Assembly: GCF_030463565.1 (NCBI RefSeq)
Contig: NC_134652.1
Span: forward strand, 11,385,397 to 11,449,396
DNA length: 64,000 nucleotides
Source: Pelecanus crispus
Taxonomy: Eukaryota > Chordata > Aves > Pelecaniformes > Pelecanidae
Direction of reading: 5' to 3'
The translations under genes were made by a program, and so were the position numbers. Under the pieces are notes generated by a model, which was given only the letters and a program-made list of their open reading frames with translations, was not told the DNA's origin and did no database searches. Of this stretch, positions 32,817-45,273 are shown piece after piece (within the stretch, counting starts at the first letter, position 1; each line of letters opens with the position of its first letter).

Positions 32817-35800
32817 CTGAAACAAACAGGAGGTTTAGTAGACATGAGTTAGAAGCACTCACTACCTATGAACCATGGTTACCTAAGTAGTTTGTTAAGC
32901 AATACTACAAATCATTTCAGCAGTTTGCCCCTAAAGAGTCCTGGTACAATACTGAAGCATGCTTATGCAATGCTTTAAGCTTCTTAAGAAATCTCAAGTC
33001 ACCTGTCCCCATAAATCTTAATCCATGTTGCATCCACCTCCACAAAAAGCTGAAGCCTGATGAAGTCAGACAAGGAACAGATGTCAATTCTTTCTATTCT
33101 AGAGTAAAAATCTGCCTGGGGAAAACCAGTATATAATTTCCCAAATTAAGTATAACCAAAAATACCTACAGTTAAGTGGTGTGAGTAGTGGAAGTAAGAA
33201 AACTCCTCAATATTATAGCTGTCCAATAGGAGGGGGTATTGCTAAAATAGTAGGGGTATTGCTAAATTGCATGTTCATTACACCTGCATACATGTCTGCA
33301 GGACAAGCAGTATTTTCATCATCAGCTGCTCTTACTGGAAAGCAAGGTTTATGCTGGACAAGTATTTCACATTGTGGAAGTGTGTTCAGCATGAGATACA
33401 GCACAAGTCAAAACTGTGAAAGTTACTTCCCACTAGGAAGTGGTGACCTGGAAGTCAATGTGTGCAATGGGAAATACAGAAGCAGTTCTGCTGCTTGCAT
33501 CCTCCAGTCTCTTCCTTCAAGGGCAAGGAAGGAAAAACTGAGAATGCAGGATTTCTTACAAAAGACAGAGACATCTACCTCAGCCTCCTCCCTCAGAAAC
33601 AAGTACTTCAATCTCTAAAATGTTCTGGTGTGTTTCAGATTGAACGGCCAAGACAAATCTAGCACAGGTGACTGCTTTTTGTCTGAATCAATTCAGATTT
33701 CACCAATTTATCTTTGCTAGTGTCTAAATAGCTATGTAGGACATGACACATCACACTTTGCAAGATGAATAACCACACCCTTTCAAATTCCTTCATACAG
33801 AATCAAAGGAACCCGGGTCAGTAGATAGTATTTCAACTAGCAACTAAATCCCTGTACAAGAGTACCAGGCATTCTGGAGCAATGGGCTCCAGTTACCCTT
33901 TAACTATAATTCCAAGAAAGTTGAAGGTATTTTCCAAACAGTTCATAAATTCAGCCAGGCCCCTAAGTCATAATTTGGGTCTCTGAACCCAGACTGACCA
34001 GAGTTAGTTCACCCATATCTGGTTTATGGTTTTTTTAGTTTTCACTTTCCAGTGGCTGTGTTAACCAGCAATCCTCCCGTGTTCTCTGGTGAGAGAAGGC
34101 ATGCTTTGCCCGCTCAGCATCTGGATAAGAAACAGTACCTCAGGGGCTTGTCATCAAAGCATGTCACCTACATATCTGAAAAGTACCAACTCCCTAAACC
34201 TCTCTTCTACTCTAAGTCTTAGTTACAATGTGCCCTTCAAACTCCTGACCTTGGTTTCATGTACTGAGAGTCCAAAAAAAATTGTGCTACAGCAAGAAAG
34301 GCAGGAACTGCCCTTGGCACTCTGCACTGACAGTTCCAGTCACTGGGCATATCAAACCTGGGAAGCACAAACCTGCTCTTTCTGCAGCACAGCATGTCAC
34401 CCATCTCCACACCCTTCCTTTGGGCCTTTATCAGCTGAGCCTGGAGAAAAAAATCCCCTAAAACCAGGTCTGCTGATCAAGTTTACATTCAGGGCAAAGC
34501 CACTTAACAGTTTAGGTTCTAGCACTGCTCTGGAAGGCTGAAGACTGTTAATAAAGTGAGTTTGGCAATCAGCTGCTCTTCATGATTTATACATTTGGCC
34601 TTGTAACCCATTACTGGAGCAGCTAGTAAACAGCTTTCTGTAGGTGATTAAACAGTATCTGGTTTACGGTGTGAGTCAGCCACTTCCTCTTCTGTTAACG
34701 TCAGCAAGTCACTTTTTTATAGCATGAGCACTGAGGCAGCTTGGTAGAGGCATCTCCACTCTCCAAAAGGAAGAGGAGTTGGATATACAAACTGTATTCC
34801 TTTATGTCAGAGCCCACAACTAGATCCAAGCGACAGAGCAAATCACATTTGCACCATTGGTATGTTTGAAGCTTAGCTTGTTGAAAGTTGGCAAAACTAG
34901 ACCTTGGCACATCTATTCTCACATCTTTTTTAGAGGAATACCAGAGTAGTCATGTTCAACGCCCCTGAATTTTGATTAATAGCAATCAGCTTGGGCTGTT
35001 TTCCAGTCTTTTTCCAACCCCAGATGGGCCAAAAGGAGTTTGCACTCAGTGCATTTCAGATGACTCTTGCCTGGACGTGAAATTCTTCAATCAGCAGTAA
35101 GAGAATAGAGCTATATGCAGGCAACTGAAGAGACCACATGCCTGTACAGCTGTACCAGTTTTAATGGCTGAAGTGTGCTCTCATGTGCTCATTTTAATAG
35201 TATTTTAAAGACAATTTCCTAGACACCAGGAAGGATTGGTTACCTTTAGAGTATCATGCTAGAGGTAATAAACAGAACTGGGGATCACATCTATAGCACC
35301 AAGACCTCTACTATAACTTAGTAACACTGCTTAGCATTAACACTGCCCAATCAGACAGATCAGTGCAGTTGTCACAAATAGCTACTGTCTATTACATGGA
35401 CTTATTTGACAGAAAATTAACAGAGGACACTTAATGACGTTTTTGTGGTAAGGATCAGAGAACCCACTAATCCCAAATACTCCATGGAGCAGTAGGTAAG
35501 TCACTGAAAATCTTTACCACTGAAAATCAGGGTATTCTCATCTCCCCACTCACTCACATGCAAGGCAGTTTGTGCCGAGACACCTACAAAGACTGAACAT
35601 CAGGCCCTGAAGGACAATGATGCTTGGAGCAGAGAACTCAAAGTCCAGAAAGTACACCTGATCAAGTTGAGAAAAGCCTGAAGATGATTAAATGCAGCAA
35701 AGCTCTTGCCTGCACATTCTGAATTGATTCCACAAGTCTCTCACATAGAGAGAAAGAGCAACCAGATGGTAGTCTAATCCCAGTGTAACTTAACCAGCAT

Positions 35801-37608
35801 CTCTATAGCTAGTCAAGGATGATTTTATGTTAGAAGCCAAACAGATTTTTAATTTAAAGAAAGACCTGTTGATGAGTTTATCTCTAAAGCCTGGGAAATA
35901 TTGTGCTCATTTGCTTCTAGGTTTGGGGTTTTTTTTTAGTAACTGTCTTCATTAGCGCCCTTACAGCACTGAATGAGAGTACACTGAGAGTCAAAACCTA
36001 ACATCCTTTAAAGCTGCAGAAGTTAGTGTTGTGTCAAAAAAGCACATATACCGAGATCTTGTTTGCAATACATTAAAAAATGCTTTTCATATCCAAAAGA
36101 CTATTTTCAATTCCCCTACTTTATGAATAGAATAGTGACAGTGTTCTGCTTTTACTTTCCAGCCATGTTTCCTCAGATGGGCTTTAGTTACACCTATGAA
36201 AGTATACAGGATGTGTTATTCAAGCTGTGGCAAGAAACTGTCAGCAAATTTGTCTCAATTCCCAGCACTAGGACAGTTGTTTACTATGCTTAGAGCTTCT
36301 ATTGTAACTACTTGTCAAATCCAAGTCACTGCTAGTTAGTCACTGGTAACCTCCAAAAGCCACTTAATCCTGCTGCCCTCGAAGCAGAAGAGCCAGCAGA
36401 GAGGATAGGAGTCTGTACTGACAGTTTTCTGTCCATGGGAACAGAACACCTCTAACGTAGATCTGTCCTATGGAGCAACTGCAACCAGAGCTTAACCCAC
36501 AAATCCGAGTGCCCTACGCATACACAATATCAACTGAGTGAAAACTCAACTCGGTGCAGCATGAGACAAAGACAGGGCATTTTGGACGGACATCAGCTTC
36601 CACTGCAGGGCAAGTCTGAGCACCAGCTGCTTTCTTAAGCATGCAGGGGGCAGGGGTGGAGTGCTTGAAACCCCTGAGTTTTGAAGGGCTCCCCTCCCAG
36701 TGACCGGAAAGATACAGAATGCATGGGATGTCTCAAACCACGTGTTAGCCTTCTTGTGCAATAAGATGCTAGACAGTTACAGTGGACTTAGGTTGTCTGC
36801 CCTGATCAATGGTCAGGGATAAGATGCACTAGGCTCTGGAGTGCAAAGGCTTAGTTTTTATCAGAAGAGACTACAGTGATACCATTTACAGCCTTGAGTT
36901 CAGGAATACATGTTCTCATTTCTACTGTAACCCACCCTCCCCCCTCAACCTCTACAGCAATTCCTTCACTAGCTAGAAGGAATGAAACAGTTATTCTCTA
37001 TTCTCTCCAAATCAGGAGATTCTCTCCACTGGAAAGTGACTGAGCTTTGTGCCTCCAAACACGTAAGTACGAAGAAAGAAACCAGTGTCATCTCCATCAC
37101 AGTAGTTCTTTACAGACAGCAAAGCAACCTCTGGTGCTTGCACAATTTCAGAAGCAACGGTCACACATTGCCTGGGAGAATGTTTTCTAGAATTATATTC
37201 TTTGTGTCAAGTTCACCTAAGAAACAGTTTGCTTGTTGATCAGCATTAGTAAGTAACATTGACCCTTTCCAAGCGGGAAGAGTAGAGTACAACCAACTAC
37301 ACTGGGGTGACTGGTTAACCACCAGTAGCTCACTCTCTACATTTGCTTACGCAGTACATGTGAGCCACTGTGCCAGTTGTGGAAGCATTATATCCCATCT
37401 TCTTCCAGCTGCAGCAAGAAGAAGTCTTGTGTTCTGCAGGGTTTAGGAACATCTAACTTTTAGCATCCAGAGAGAAGCTAAAGTGCAAAAAAGCTCAGCA
37501 ACGACTGCTGAGCAGAGCCATGTAAAAACCACAAAGCAAAATCCACAATAACTTGCAGTAAGGCTAAGATACACGTCAGTTAGGCTTTGCTTTCAGAGTA
37601 CCTCTTAC
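32817..37608 (-). other. ACSL5: region upstream of ACSL5 exon 2 (probable intron 1)
   Basis: If the candidate first exon at about 37609-37700 is right, this is ACSL5 intron 1. It is AT-rich, with no conserved coding segment recognised on either strand. The open frames at 33181-33618 and 34089-34541 (plus) have no recognisable homology and no supporting splice context, and are regarded as chance. Confidence 0.45.
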
Positions 37609-37700
37609 GAAAGGGCGAGCCAAAGAGCTGAAGTAGCCTTTGATCTTGGCTGAGAAGCGCTCTGCGAGGGGGCAGGAAAGGACGAGGCCTCAGTAACTTA
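37609..37700 (-). promoter_or_regulatory. ACSL5: candidate ACSL5 noncoding exon 1 and promoter
   Basis: A small island of CpGs (about six in 90 bases) in CpG-poor surroundings. On the minus strand it ends at a strong donor, TTTC|GTAAGAGG (donor at 37608-37601), about 4.8 kb upstream of the ACSL5 exon 2 acceptor. It contains CCTTTGATC at 37637-37645 (plus), a match to the TCF/LEF consensus. No TATA box is clear. The transcription start is not determined; the right boundary is a guess. Confidence 0.35.
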
Positions 37701-40700
37701 CTTTCAGGAAGTAGAGTGCTCTGTGGTTTCAGACTACATTACAGGCTATTTCTGGGCCTTGCTCATGAAACCTATTAAACTCAGGCTTTTGGTATGCTTA
37801 AATCAAAAGGCCATTTTTTTAGAAAGAGTTTTACTATGTCTGATATTACTGTCCCTCCATCAGGAGGACAATGACACCCTTGACACTGCTTAGTTAATAA
37901 AAGTAGTTCTGTCAGATAAATGTAAAAGCCAAGCTTTCATATATTCTTATAACAGGTTTTCGCCTTGAAAACTACCTACTCAGAAAGACAGAACATGTTC
38001 AACTAGCCCTCTGAAGTTTTGAAAAGTTTAAGAAATAGTATAATGGGTTCTGTTACTGTTTATCCTATTAGATAATACAGGATCATGTTCTTGCAAAATG
38101 TGCATGCATCAACATCAAATTAATAGGAAATTATCTCTAGAGTCACAACAATCATGGTTCAAAGAGCTAGAACTAAAGTTCGACTTGGAACTTCACACAG
38201 AACTCCTAAGAAAGCTAGAATATCATCTTTAAGCACCTTACATAGCCACACAGAAAACAGGTTGCACTAAGAACTTCTAGATACTAGTATCTTTTATCAG
38301 TACATACTATTACAGCACTTACATTTTTAAGAGCAAAGAGCAAATGTATATCTGAACTTAACCCAGCCTAAGGTTAACATGATAGTATGCTGCCATAGAT
38401 TTCCTTGAAACCCTGCAGCTAATAGGCTCCTTGAACCCTGCAGCTAATCAGTGTACTTGCACGTAGGTTATATATAGGTTAAAGCCTATATGAGTAACAA
38501 CAAGCAAGGCCATTAGCAATGAAACAAATAAAAGTAGACCTTCATTACAGAAAATATTTGAGAGCATATACAGAGATGAGAACCAGTAATCAAAAACACC
38601 TACCATTTTGAAGATGGGATGGGAAGCCAACCTCTTTTCCTTAAGTAAAACAGAGCCTTACCAGCACAGTAGCAAACCAACACCAATTGGGTAACACTCA
38701 TATTAAAAACTACAGCTAGTTCCCTCTCTGGTTTAAATAAATCAGCAAGCAGAAAAGCATTCTGGGAAGGAAGCTTGTAAATGGGAGGAACCTCGCATGG
38801 GGGAACTGAAGTGGTTAGGAAAAAAAAAATACAGAGGAAGTTGTTGAGTTTTTTGTTTGTTGATGACAAGAGCTTGAAGTTTACACGTTTCTGAAGAGCT
38901 AGGCGAAACGTAGACCAAAACCTTTTGAAATTATATTTATAATTTATTTTTTATAATCTATTTGCTATTATTTTCTCTGTGTATAAAGCTGCACTCTCAA
39001 CAACAGCACTTTTCTCTTTATAGCTGCATGTACATTAAGCTGAGCAGAGCTTTCAAGCCTGTAATGCTGAGAAAATGCTTTGAGTACAGTATTTCTCATA
39101 TACTGCTATAAGAGAGTTGCTGGTGGGCTGGATCCCTGTTTCTGCTGCTGGTTTTGGTTTATTTGGCTTTGGTGGGTTATTTTGTTGGTTTTTTCATTCA
39201 CCAAAAGCTACCTAGTTCTTTCTGCTGTGGTATAGACTTACATATATCCAATTATTTGCACAAGGTAATAGTGAATCACATTTCAAATTTCAGTTTTGTT
39301 TCCTGCTATGATAGGGGTTTTCTTTATGGTTTTGCAGTTGCATTTCTTTGTTTAAAAGTTTATAGCTGTTTCTCCTTTTCTCTCTGATACTTGTCTAATG
39401 TAACTGGAATTTTGTAGGAGGTTTGGAGGGATGGGAAGACGGTAGCTTCACCTATCTCTTCTTTAGTGCCTTGACCTCAGATCTTGGAATTAACAGTTTG
39501 CCTATCTGAAAGTTTTTCTGTGCTGCATGATTTCAGAATATCTGCTTAGCTAGACTAACTATAACTGGAATGGAAAAACAGCATGTACTTGTATCCAGAA
39601 TACAACCTGTCCTGGACCTTGGCTTGCTAAAACACGTAGCCTCTACTAATTGCAATTATGTTTTTATTGCTGCTGTAAACTTTGTGCTATTCAGGTAAAG
39701 CTAACTTACACTGTAATTGTGGCATTATTTAGCAATGCAGATATACTTTGAGGAAAGCTGAGGCTTAATTCACTGATTTTGCTGTAAGCTTTACATGAAG
39801 ATCAAAAAGAAATAGCTTGTTCTGCATGAAACTCTTCTGCCTTTGGCTTTGCCTACCCAGACCTGTTCCTGTAGTATTTAAGCAAAGCTGTGAGCTTCAG
39901 CTGTAATAGTGCCAGTCAGGGTGCATGTGTGCCTAGAGAAAGGCAATGCCTCTTACAGAAGACCAGGCTCTCAGCCCAGCCAGCTCCATTATCACCTTCT
40001 TTGAGTGCCTCTCAGGATTTTCCCCCTTCAGATACCTGGCCTTAGGCTGTTATTTTTCCAGGAGAAAGAGAAAAAGCAGTGAATTTGCCCTGTCTCTGAT
40101 CAGCTGTTGGGTAGCAGTGCTGTGTCTCTCAGATGCATTGACTTTGGCTGCAGCTGTGAGAGAACATGCCCGCAGTGCCATCCTACCTGGCCTGCCAGAA
40201 GCCCAGCGTGTGATGCAGAGGTCCCTGAGCTGGTAAGGTTGCACTGCATTGCCTGGACTCAGTGGGTCTCACAGCTCCAACATAAATTGGATTAAGGGAT
40301 GCAGATAGAAAAGCCTTGGGGAGGATAGCTTCTTCTTAATGATTTGATTTGTTTAATGCTCATAAATTAGAATACAGCTGATGCTCTTTCCCCAGTACGC
40401 ATAAGAAGTGACATGCAAATTTTGAGGCTTTTAATTTTTGATACTGCCTCAAATGATCTGAATAAACTCCAGACCTTTATGAGAGGCACAAATCCATTTG
40501 TTGCTAGTAATTCTCTGCCAAAAAATAAAGCAGTCATGAATAACTCAACCTTTGCTTCTTTTTGTACATGTATATAAAATGTACGCATGCATCTTTCATA
40601 CCCATTAACAAATTAAGATAAGCAGTAGGCAGAGTATGGGTATAGAGAGTTCAAGTTGTGTTCTTTCTGTTGTCACTGTCAGCAAAGGTTTCCATAAAGG

Positions 40701-42060
40701 ATGGATAAGATGAGCTTTTTTAATAAACCTTAAGGTCAGAGCACAACACAAGCTTTTGCTATCCAGAGATGCCAAAATAGCCCATCTACCTATAGCAAAT
40801 GATGTAAATAAACGAAAGGGAAGCATTAGCTTAGTGTACAGTTTTCTCTGTTGTCACTTCAAGACTTGGTTCTAAGTTTTGTGAGTCTGTGGGAAGTGCA
40901 GAGTCACTTTATTTGAAGGGTTTTTGAATTCCAGTTTGTTTTCTTAATGCTATGAAAATAATCATTCTTTATTGCTCTGCTACACTTTTCAAGGGCAGCC
41001 TTCTGCCTTTTGTAAAGCAGAGTAACTGCACAGGGACATGAGTAATCTTGGAGCATAAGTGGGTTCCTCAGAGAAGGCAGCATGGACAGGATGATGGGCT
41101 TAGGGCCTAGAAGAGCAGTGTGCTTTTTGCAAGTTCTCTTACTTGCAGCTTGATTTCTGGTTAATCTTTGTCTCCGCTATCCTCTCCTTTGTTACAGCTG
41201 CAGCTCTGTACACAAGCAAGAGCTTGGAGAAGGCTCCATCTCTGTAGCTACACCAAGCAGATGTACCAAGGCGATGGCAGCAGTCTGGTGTGCCATACAT
41301 AAGAGCTGTGCTTTTTAAAAGGCATTATAGCTAGTTTCTGTGTTCTTAGTTAGGGATTAAGGTCCTATTGTAAATGTTGCCAATAAGCTTGTGTGTATAA
41401 ATGATCTAGCATATAACAAGTTTTTAGTGACAAGATTTCAAAACCTGCCTGTGATGCAGCAGAACCAAATGATTCTTCTATTTCTGGAACTGTTTTAAAC
41501 ATGAGTCTGAACGGGAGCCTGGCACTGATACTCCGTGCACTGTATCTTTAAATAGACATAACTAACAAACCGATAAGAAAATGGCTTCAGCTTGGACGGT
41601 TATCAGGTTTCCAGTTCCAGCCAGTCTATAGCAACAGGGAGCATTCAGGTGATTGCTCTCACTCAGGCTGTGATTTCTCTGTATGCCACCCCTGAGCCCA
41701 GACTTGCTTCTTTAATAATACGCAGCCAGTTACACAGCTGTTGCCTTTAACAGCACACAGCGTGATGAGAAGAGCACATTGGATCCAGGCATTGCAGCAA
41801 ATTAAGACTATTGCCCCACTTGCAGTACTTCTCTGAAGGAGCAGGAAGCCTAGTACTTGGGAAACACAAGCTCTGATCTGGAGAGATTTGCTTACCTTTC
41901 TTCAGCGCTGGAGGAGGGTGGAGGGGCTGGTACAGCTTGCTTCCTTCCTTCACTACCTTACAACTCCAGGTGGCTGTACAAGAGCTGGTGCTTCCCCAGC
42001 TCCTGTGGCAGGACTAAGCCCCGAATCATCTGTGTGTGGCTTTAATAAACAGGCAACACT
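37701..42060. other. non-genic stretch upstream of ACSL5
   Basis: No gene recognised. It includes a strongly AT-rich patch at about 38930-38990 with TATAAA-like sequence, a 26-bp imperfect tandem duplication at 38403-38449 (CCTTGAA..CCCTGCAGCTAAT twice), and an ATG-initiated 96-codon frame at 39946-40236 (plus) that matches nothing I know. Confidence 0.5.
38403..38449. repeat. short tandem duplication
   Basis: The unit CCTTGAA(A)CCCTGCAGCTAAT occurs twice, 26 bases apart, differing by one base. Too short to be assigned to an element. Confidence 0.75.
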
Positions 42061-42071
42061 GCACCCAGGTA

Positions 42072-42128
42072 ACCTTTGAACCTGCGTTGCAACAGGTTCA
42101 AAGGTAAAAAAAAAAAAAAAAAAAAAAA
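42072..42128 (+). repeat. hairpin followed by a 23-base poly(A)
   Basis: ACCTTTGAACCTG (42072-42084) and its exact reverse complement (42093-42105) flank an 8-base loop, and 23 A follow immediately. An AATAAA lies at 42044-42049. The arrangement suggests the 3' end of a retroposed transcript, though no parent was recognised. Confidence 0.7.
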
Positions 42129-45100
42129 TTATTCCTGATCAAATATAAAGAGCAATTTTGGCTGGTTAGAAATGTTAAACATACAACTCTTGCGCAACAG
42201 CTTTAGAAGAGAGCAGCACAGTGTGAAAGCTAACCCCAGCCCCGCAAAAGCTGCACACTTGGGTTTTTAATAGGACTCTCATTTACTCTGAGTATGCATG
42301 GGGCACTGAATAAGTCTCGTTCCACTGAGAAAAGGTGCCTCTTAGATTGCACTTTGAGCAAACAAACATATTCTGATATTTTTCCCTATTGCTTTGTTAG
42401 GGGCCTCCCCTTAATCACGTCCACCTGCTGAGGCGTGGGTTTCCTTTGCAGCTGGAGCAGTCCGTGAAGCAGCACGCCCCTTTATGGTAGGGGCGCTCAG
42501 TCCGGTTGGGATGTACGGGGAGGGTGGTGGTCTTACCATGATGCACCTTCGCTTTTGAAGGTGTGCAAAGGGTATTGTGCTTGCTGGACTGGCAAACAGG
42601 CTAAGCCTGCTTCGTCAGAGATTTGTTGTGTTAATTTAAGTGATTGGTTTTGGGGTTTTTTTTGGTCTTCCTCCATCTATGAAATGGGAGTAACAGAGCT
42701 GCTGTGCTTAATGCTGCTTGAGAAAGACTCAGCTGTGAGGTGAGGTATGCAGGCTGGGCTGGCAGGTGGAGCTTCTTGGCTTCACTTCCAAAGGCTGTGG
42801 ATGTGATCCTTGGAAGAAGTTTGCTCCTCATGGTCCAAGAGATAAGGCTAAATACCAAAGTCCTTTCAGCACTCCCTCAATACTGTCAGGACTGGTCAAG
42901 ATCATGAAGCTTTTGTTGATCCAGGCCTGGTTTGACTGGTACTGGAATTTGACTCCTGTATGATATTTGAAGAGTAAACCAATATTAACTTTTCACTTAC
43001 AATCTTAAGTATTCTTGATTGGGGTGGGGGAACCTGCCTGTGTCAGTAGACATGAATAAAAATAGAAGCACCTGTGCCAACACTAATTGTCATCCTAGAC
43101 CTCCTGATTGCAATCTCCTCTAAGATTTTAGGAAACGTCAGTTTGAGGATGAAAGCAAATGAGTGGGAGATGATTCCAAGCTTGGTGTAAAGAGATGATA
43201 CTGGTATATAAGTCTCTTGGCTCCAGTCTGTGGTGCAGCTTGCATGTAGGAAATAAAGCAGTCGGTTTAATGCTGTTATGAGGTATGCAATAGATACTAA
43301 TAATTAGTAGTTGGGCAGGTCCCTGTTCAGTGTAAGTGGATATTGCCTTACCGCCTCAAAAGAGCTAGAGTGACTGACACCATCTGTGGTTTTAGCTCCT
43401 AGATGCATCTTATGTACTGATGTGGCGGGGAAGTGTAGCAGAGTCACTTGAGGAGGGAACAAAGCCAATTACCTGAGCTAACTGTAACTGCTTTTCCTTC
43501 TCCTCCCTTTCTCCTTGGTACATAATGTACATGGCTTTTTACCTCTTTTGAACAGCAAATGAATCTAAGTTGTGGTGTTTTGTCACCTTTCACCTATATA
43601 GTCGCTTTCTGTTGAATGAAGACCATTGATGAGTTCACCGTTAAAAACTGTTCTGGGAGTCCTAAGCAACTCTGAGCAGTGAGTGTGTCATCTCTGAATC
43701 AGGTAGGTTGGGCTCTTGATCAAAAGTCTTGCTGAATTGCTAATGGTAAGCCACCTTTTTTCAGCTTGTTCTGAAAGCAGGTGTGTGAAAACATGTTCAA
43801 AAGCCCTAGAAGACACATGGGCTTACGTTCTGTAGTGCAGGCTTGTCTGTGTACATTATCTGTGTTCCTTGTTTCTGAATGAGTGATGCCGTAGTTTGTG
43901 ATCTTAGCAACCAACGCGCACAACCAATGACATAAAATAGACTAGGTCAGCTGTGGAAACATCACCTATGTCCCAGTTCTGAAAAAGAGGAGCTCAAGGC
44001 AGACCTCCTCAGATAGGTTTTTTCCATCAGATTGAGAAAAAATGCTTTCAGTTAATGAAAATATTGGTAATTTTTGCCCTCAGGACTAAATTATGAAGAA
44101 AACAGATGACAAATGACATGAAGAATTCTCTGTAGGCTAGCAGGGACTCCATGGATTATCTCAAGCTACTCATTTTTTAAATCTCTGAGCAGGTTACGGC
44201 TCAAAATATTTATTCAGAGTATTAATTTTTGATGGAAGTGTTTGGATGTATGTGGTTTTTAAGCATGTGATAACCCGTATTTTCTTTTGCTAGTTTTTAT
44301 AGGTGATAGAAGGCTCAGTAGTTGGCTCTTCTCTGTTTAGATACATTTTCCGTGCTTATCTGAAGTATCACTAGTCACACTAACACTTCTTTCAAATATC
44401 ACACAAGCAATTTAATCATTTGCCCTTTGTGCAATTCACTTGACACTTGAATGATGAAGAATATGCACCAAAAGGGAGCAAAAGAAATTGAAAGGAGAGT
44501 TTCTTCCAGCTTTCTTCCAGCTCCATTACTGACAGGAGGATTCACAGGCATATTTTAGATACCTGCCAGTGAATGTACAACTGTAGGGTATCCCTGAATG
44601 CTGATTAAAAGTGATACTTGCTGAAGTTGTGCAACCAGTCCGAGCTGCGAAGAGTGGAGCTAAAGGTCATTACCACACAAAGCTGGAGTTTAGTCACTTG
44701 TAGGTAACATATAAGAAGCCTTTTTTAATTGGTCATATGAAATCTGCTCAAATGCAATAGGCTGTTGAGTGATAAACTCTAACCCTTCAGCCTAAATAAT
44801 TGCCCTACCTGTAGTAAATTTTGGTGCCAGGATATTATAAGTCATTCATACTGTGTTAAAGCATTTGTATAAAAGGGATGGATGTGTAGTTAAACTGTTC
44901 AGATCAATTAATGAGACTGCACATGTTTGAGTATTTGCAGTTGCTCTGTGGTGCCCAAAGGCAGCTGCGCACTTATTTTGTTGGCTGGTACGGCTGCTGC
45001 ATAAAATTGAAGGATCTGACTGAACTGGCTGCTTCCATGTTACCACTGACAATCTTGCATTCCCCTTTCTTCATGCAGAGCTTGAGTGGTGTGCCCCAGT

Positions 45101-45132
45101 AAGCATCTATGGTTTTAAAACCAGATGAAACC
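42129..45132. other. non-genic stretch with a small CpG cluster
   Basis: No gene recognised. The exception to plain sequence is 42415-42535, where CpGs are locally dense and a good acceptor (TTTCCTTTGCAG) and a GTAGGG donor flank a 38-base open segment. A short direct duplication of TTTCTTCCAGC occurs at about 44501-44522. Confidence 0.5.
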
Positions 45133-45273
45133 AGCCGGGTCAGCTCAGTTGGTTAGAGTGTGGTGCTAATAACGCCAAGGTCATGGGTTCAATCCCTGCT
45201 CACTGCAGGGGGGAGGTTGGGCTCGATGATCTCTCAAGGTCCCTTCCAACCCAAAGCATTCTATGATTCTATG
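45133..45273 (+). mobile_element. tRNA-Ile-derived SINE with CR1-type tail (TguSINE1-like), copy 1
   Basis: The head matches tRNA-Ile(AAU): A-box-like CAGCTCAGTTGG, anticodon arm TGGTGCTAATAACGCCA and B box GGTTCAATCC. The tail GGTTGGGCTCGATGATCTC, AAGGTCCCTTCCAACCCAAA and ATTCTATGATTCTATG is that of CR1 LINEs, which would supply the reverse transcriptase. The 3' half of the tRNA acceptor stem is not preserved, so this is a retroposon and not a tRNA gene. From memory, this SINE class is specific to passerine birds. Confidence 0.9.

Noticed and set aside
33181-34541. 145- and 150-codon plus-strand ORFs upstream of ACSL5
   Set aside because: No homology recognised, no splice or start support, and length within chance expectation for 64 kb.
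45133-45205. Apparent tRNA-Ile gene
   Set aside because: The 3' acceptor-stem half is missing and the sequence runs directly into a CR1 tail. It is the head of a SINE.
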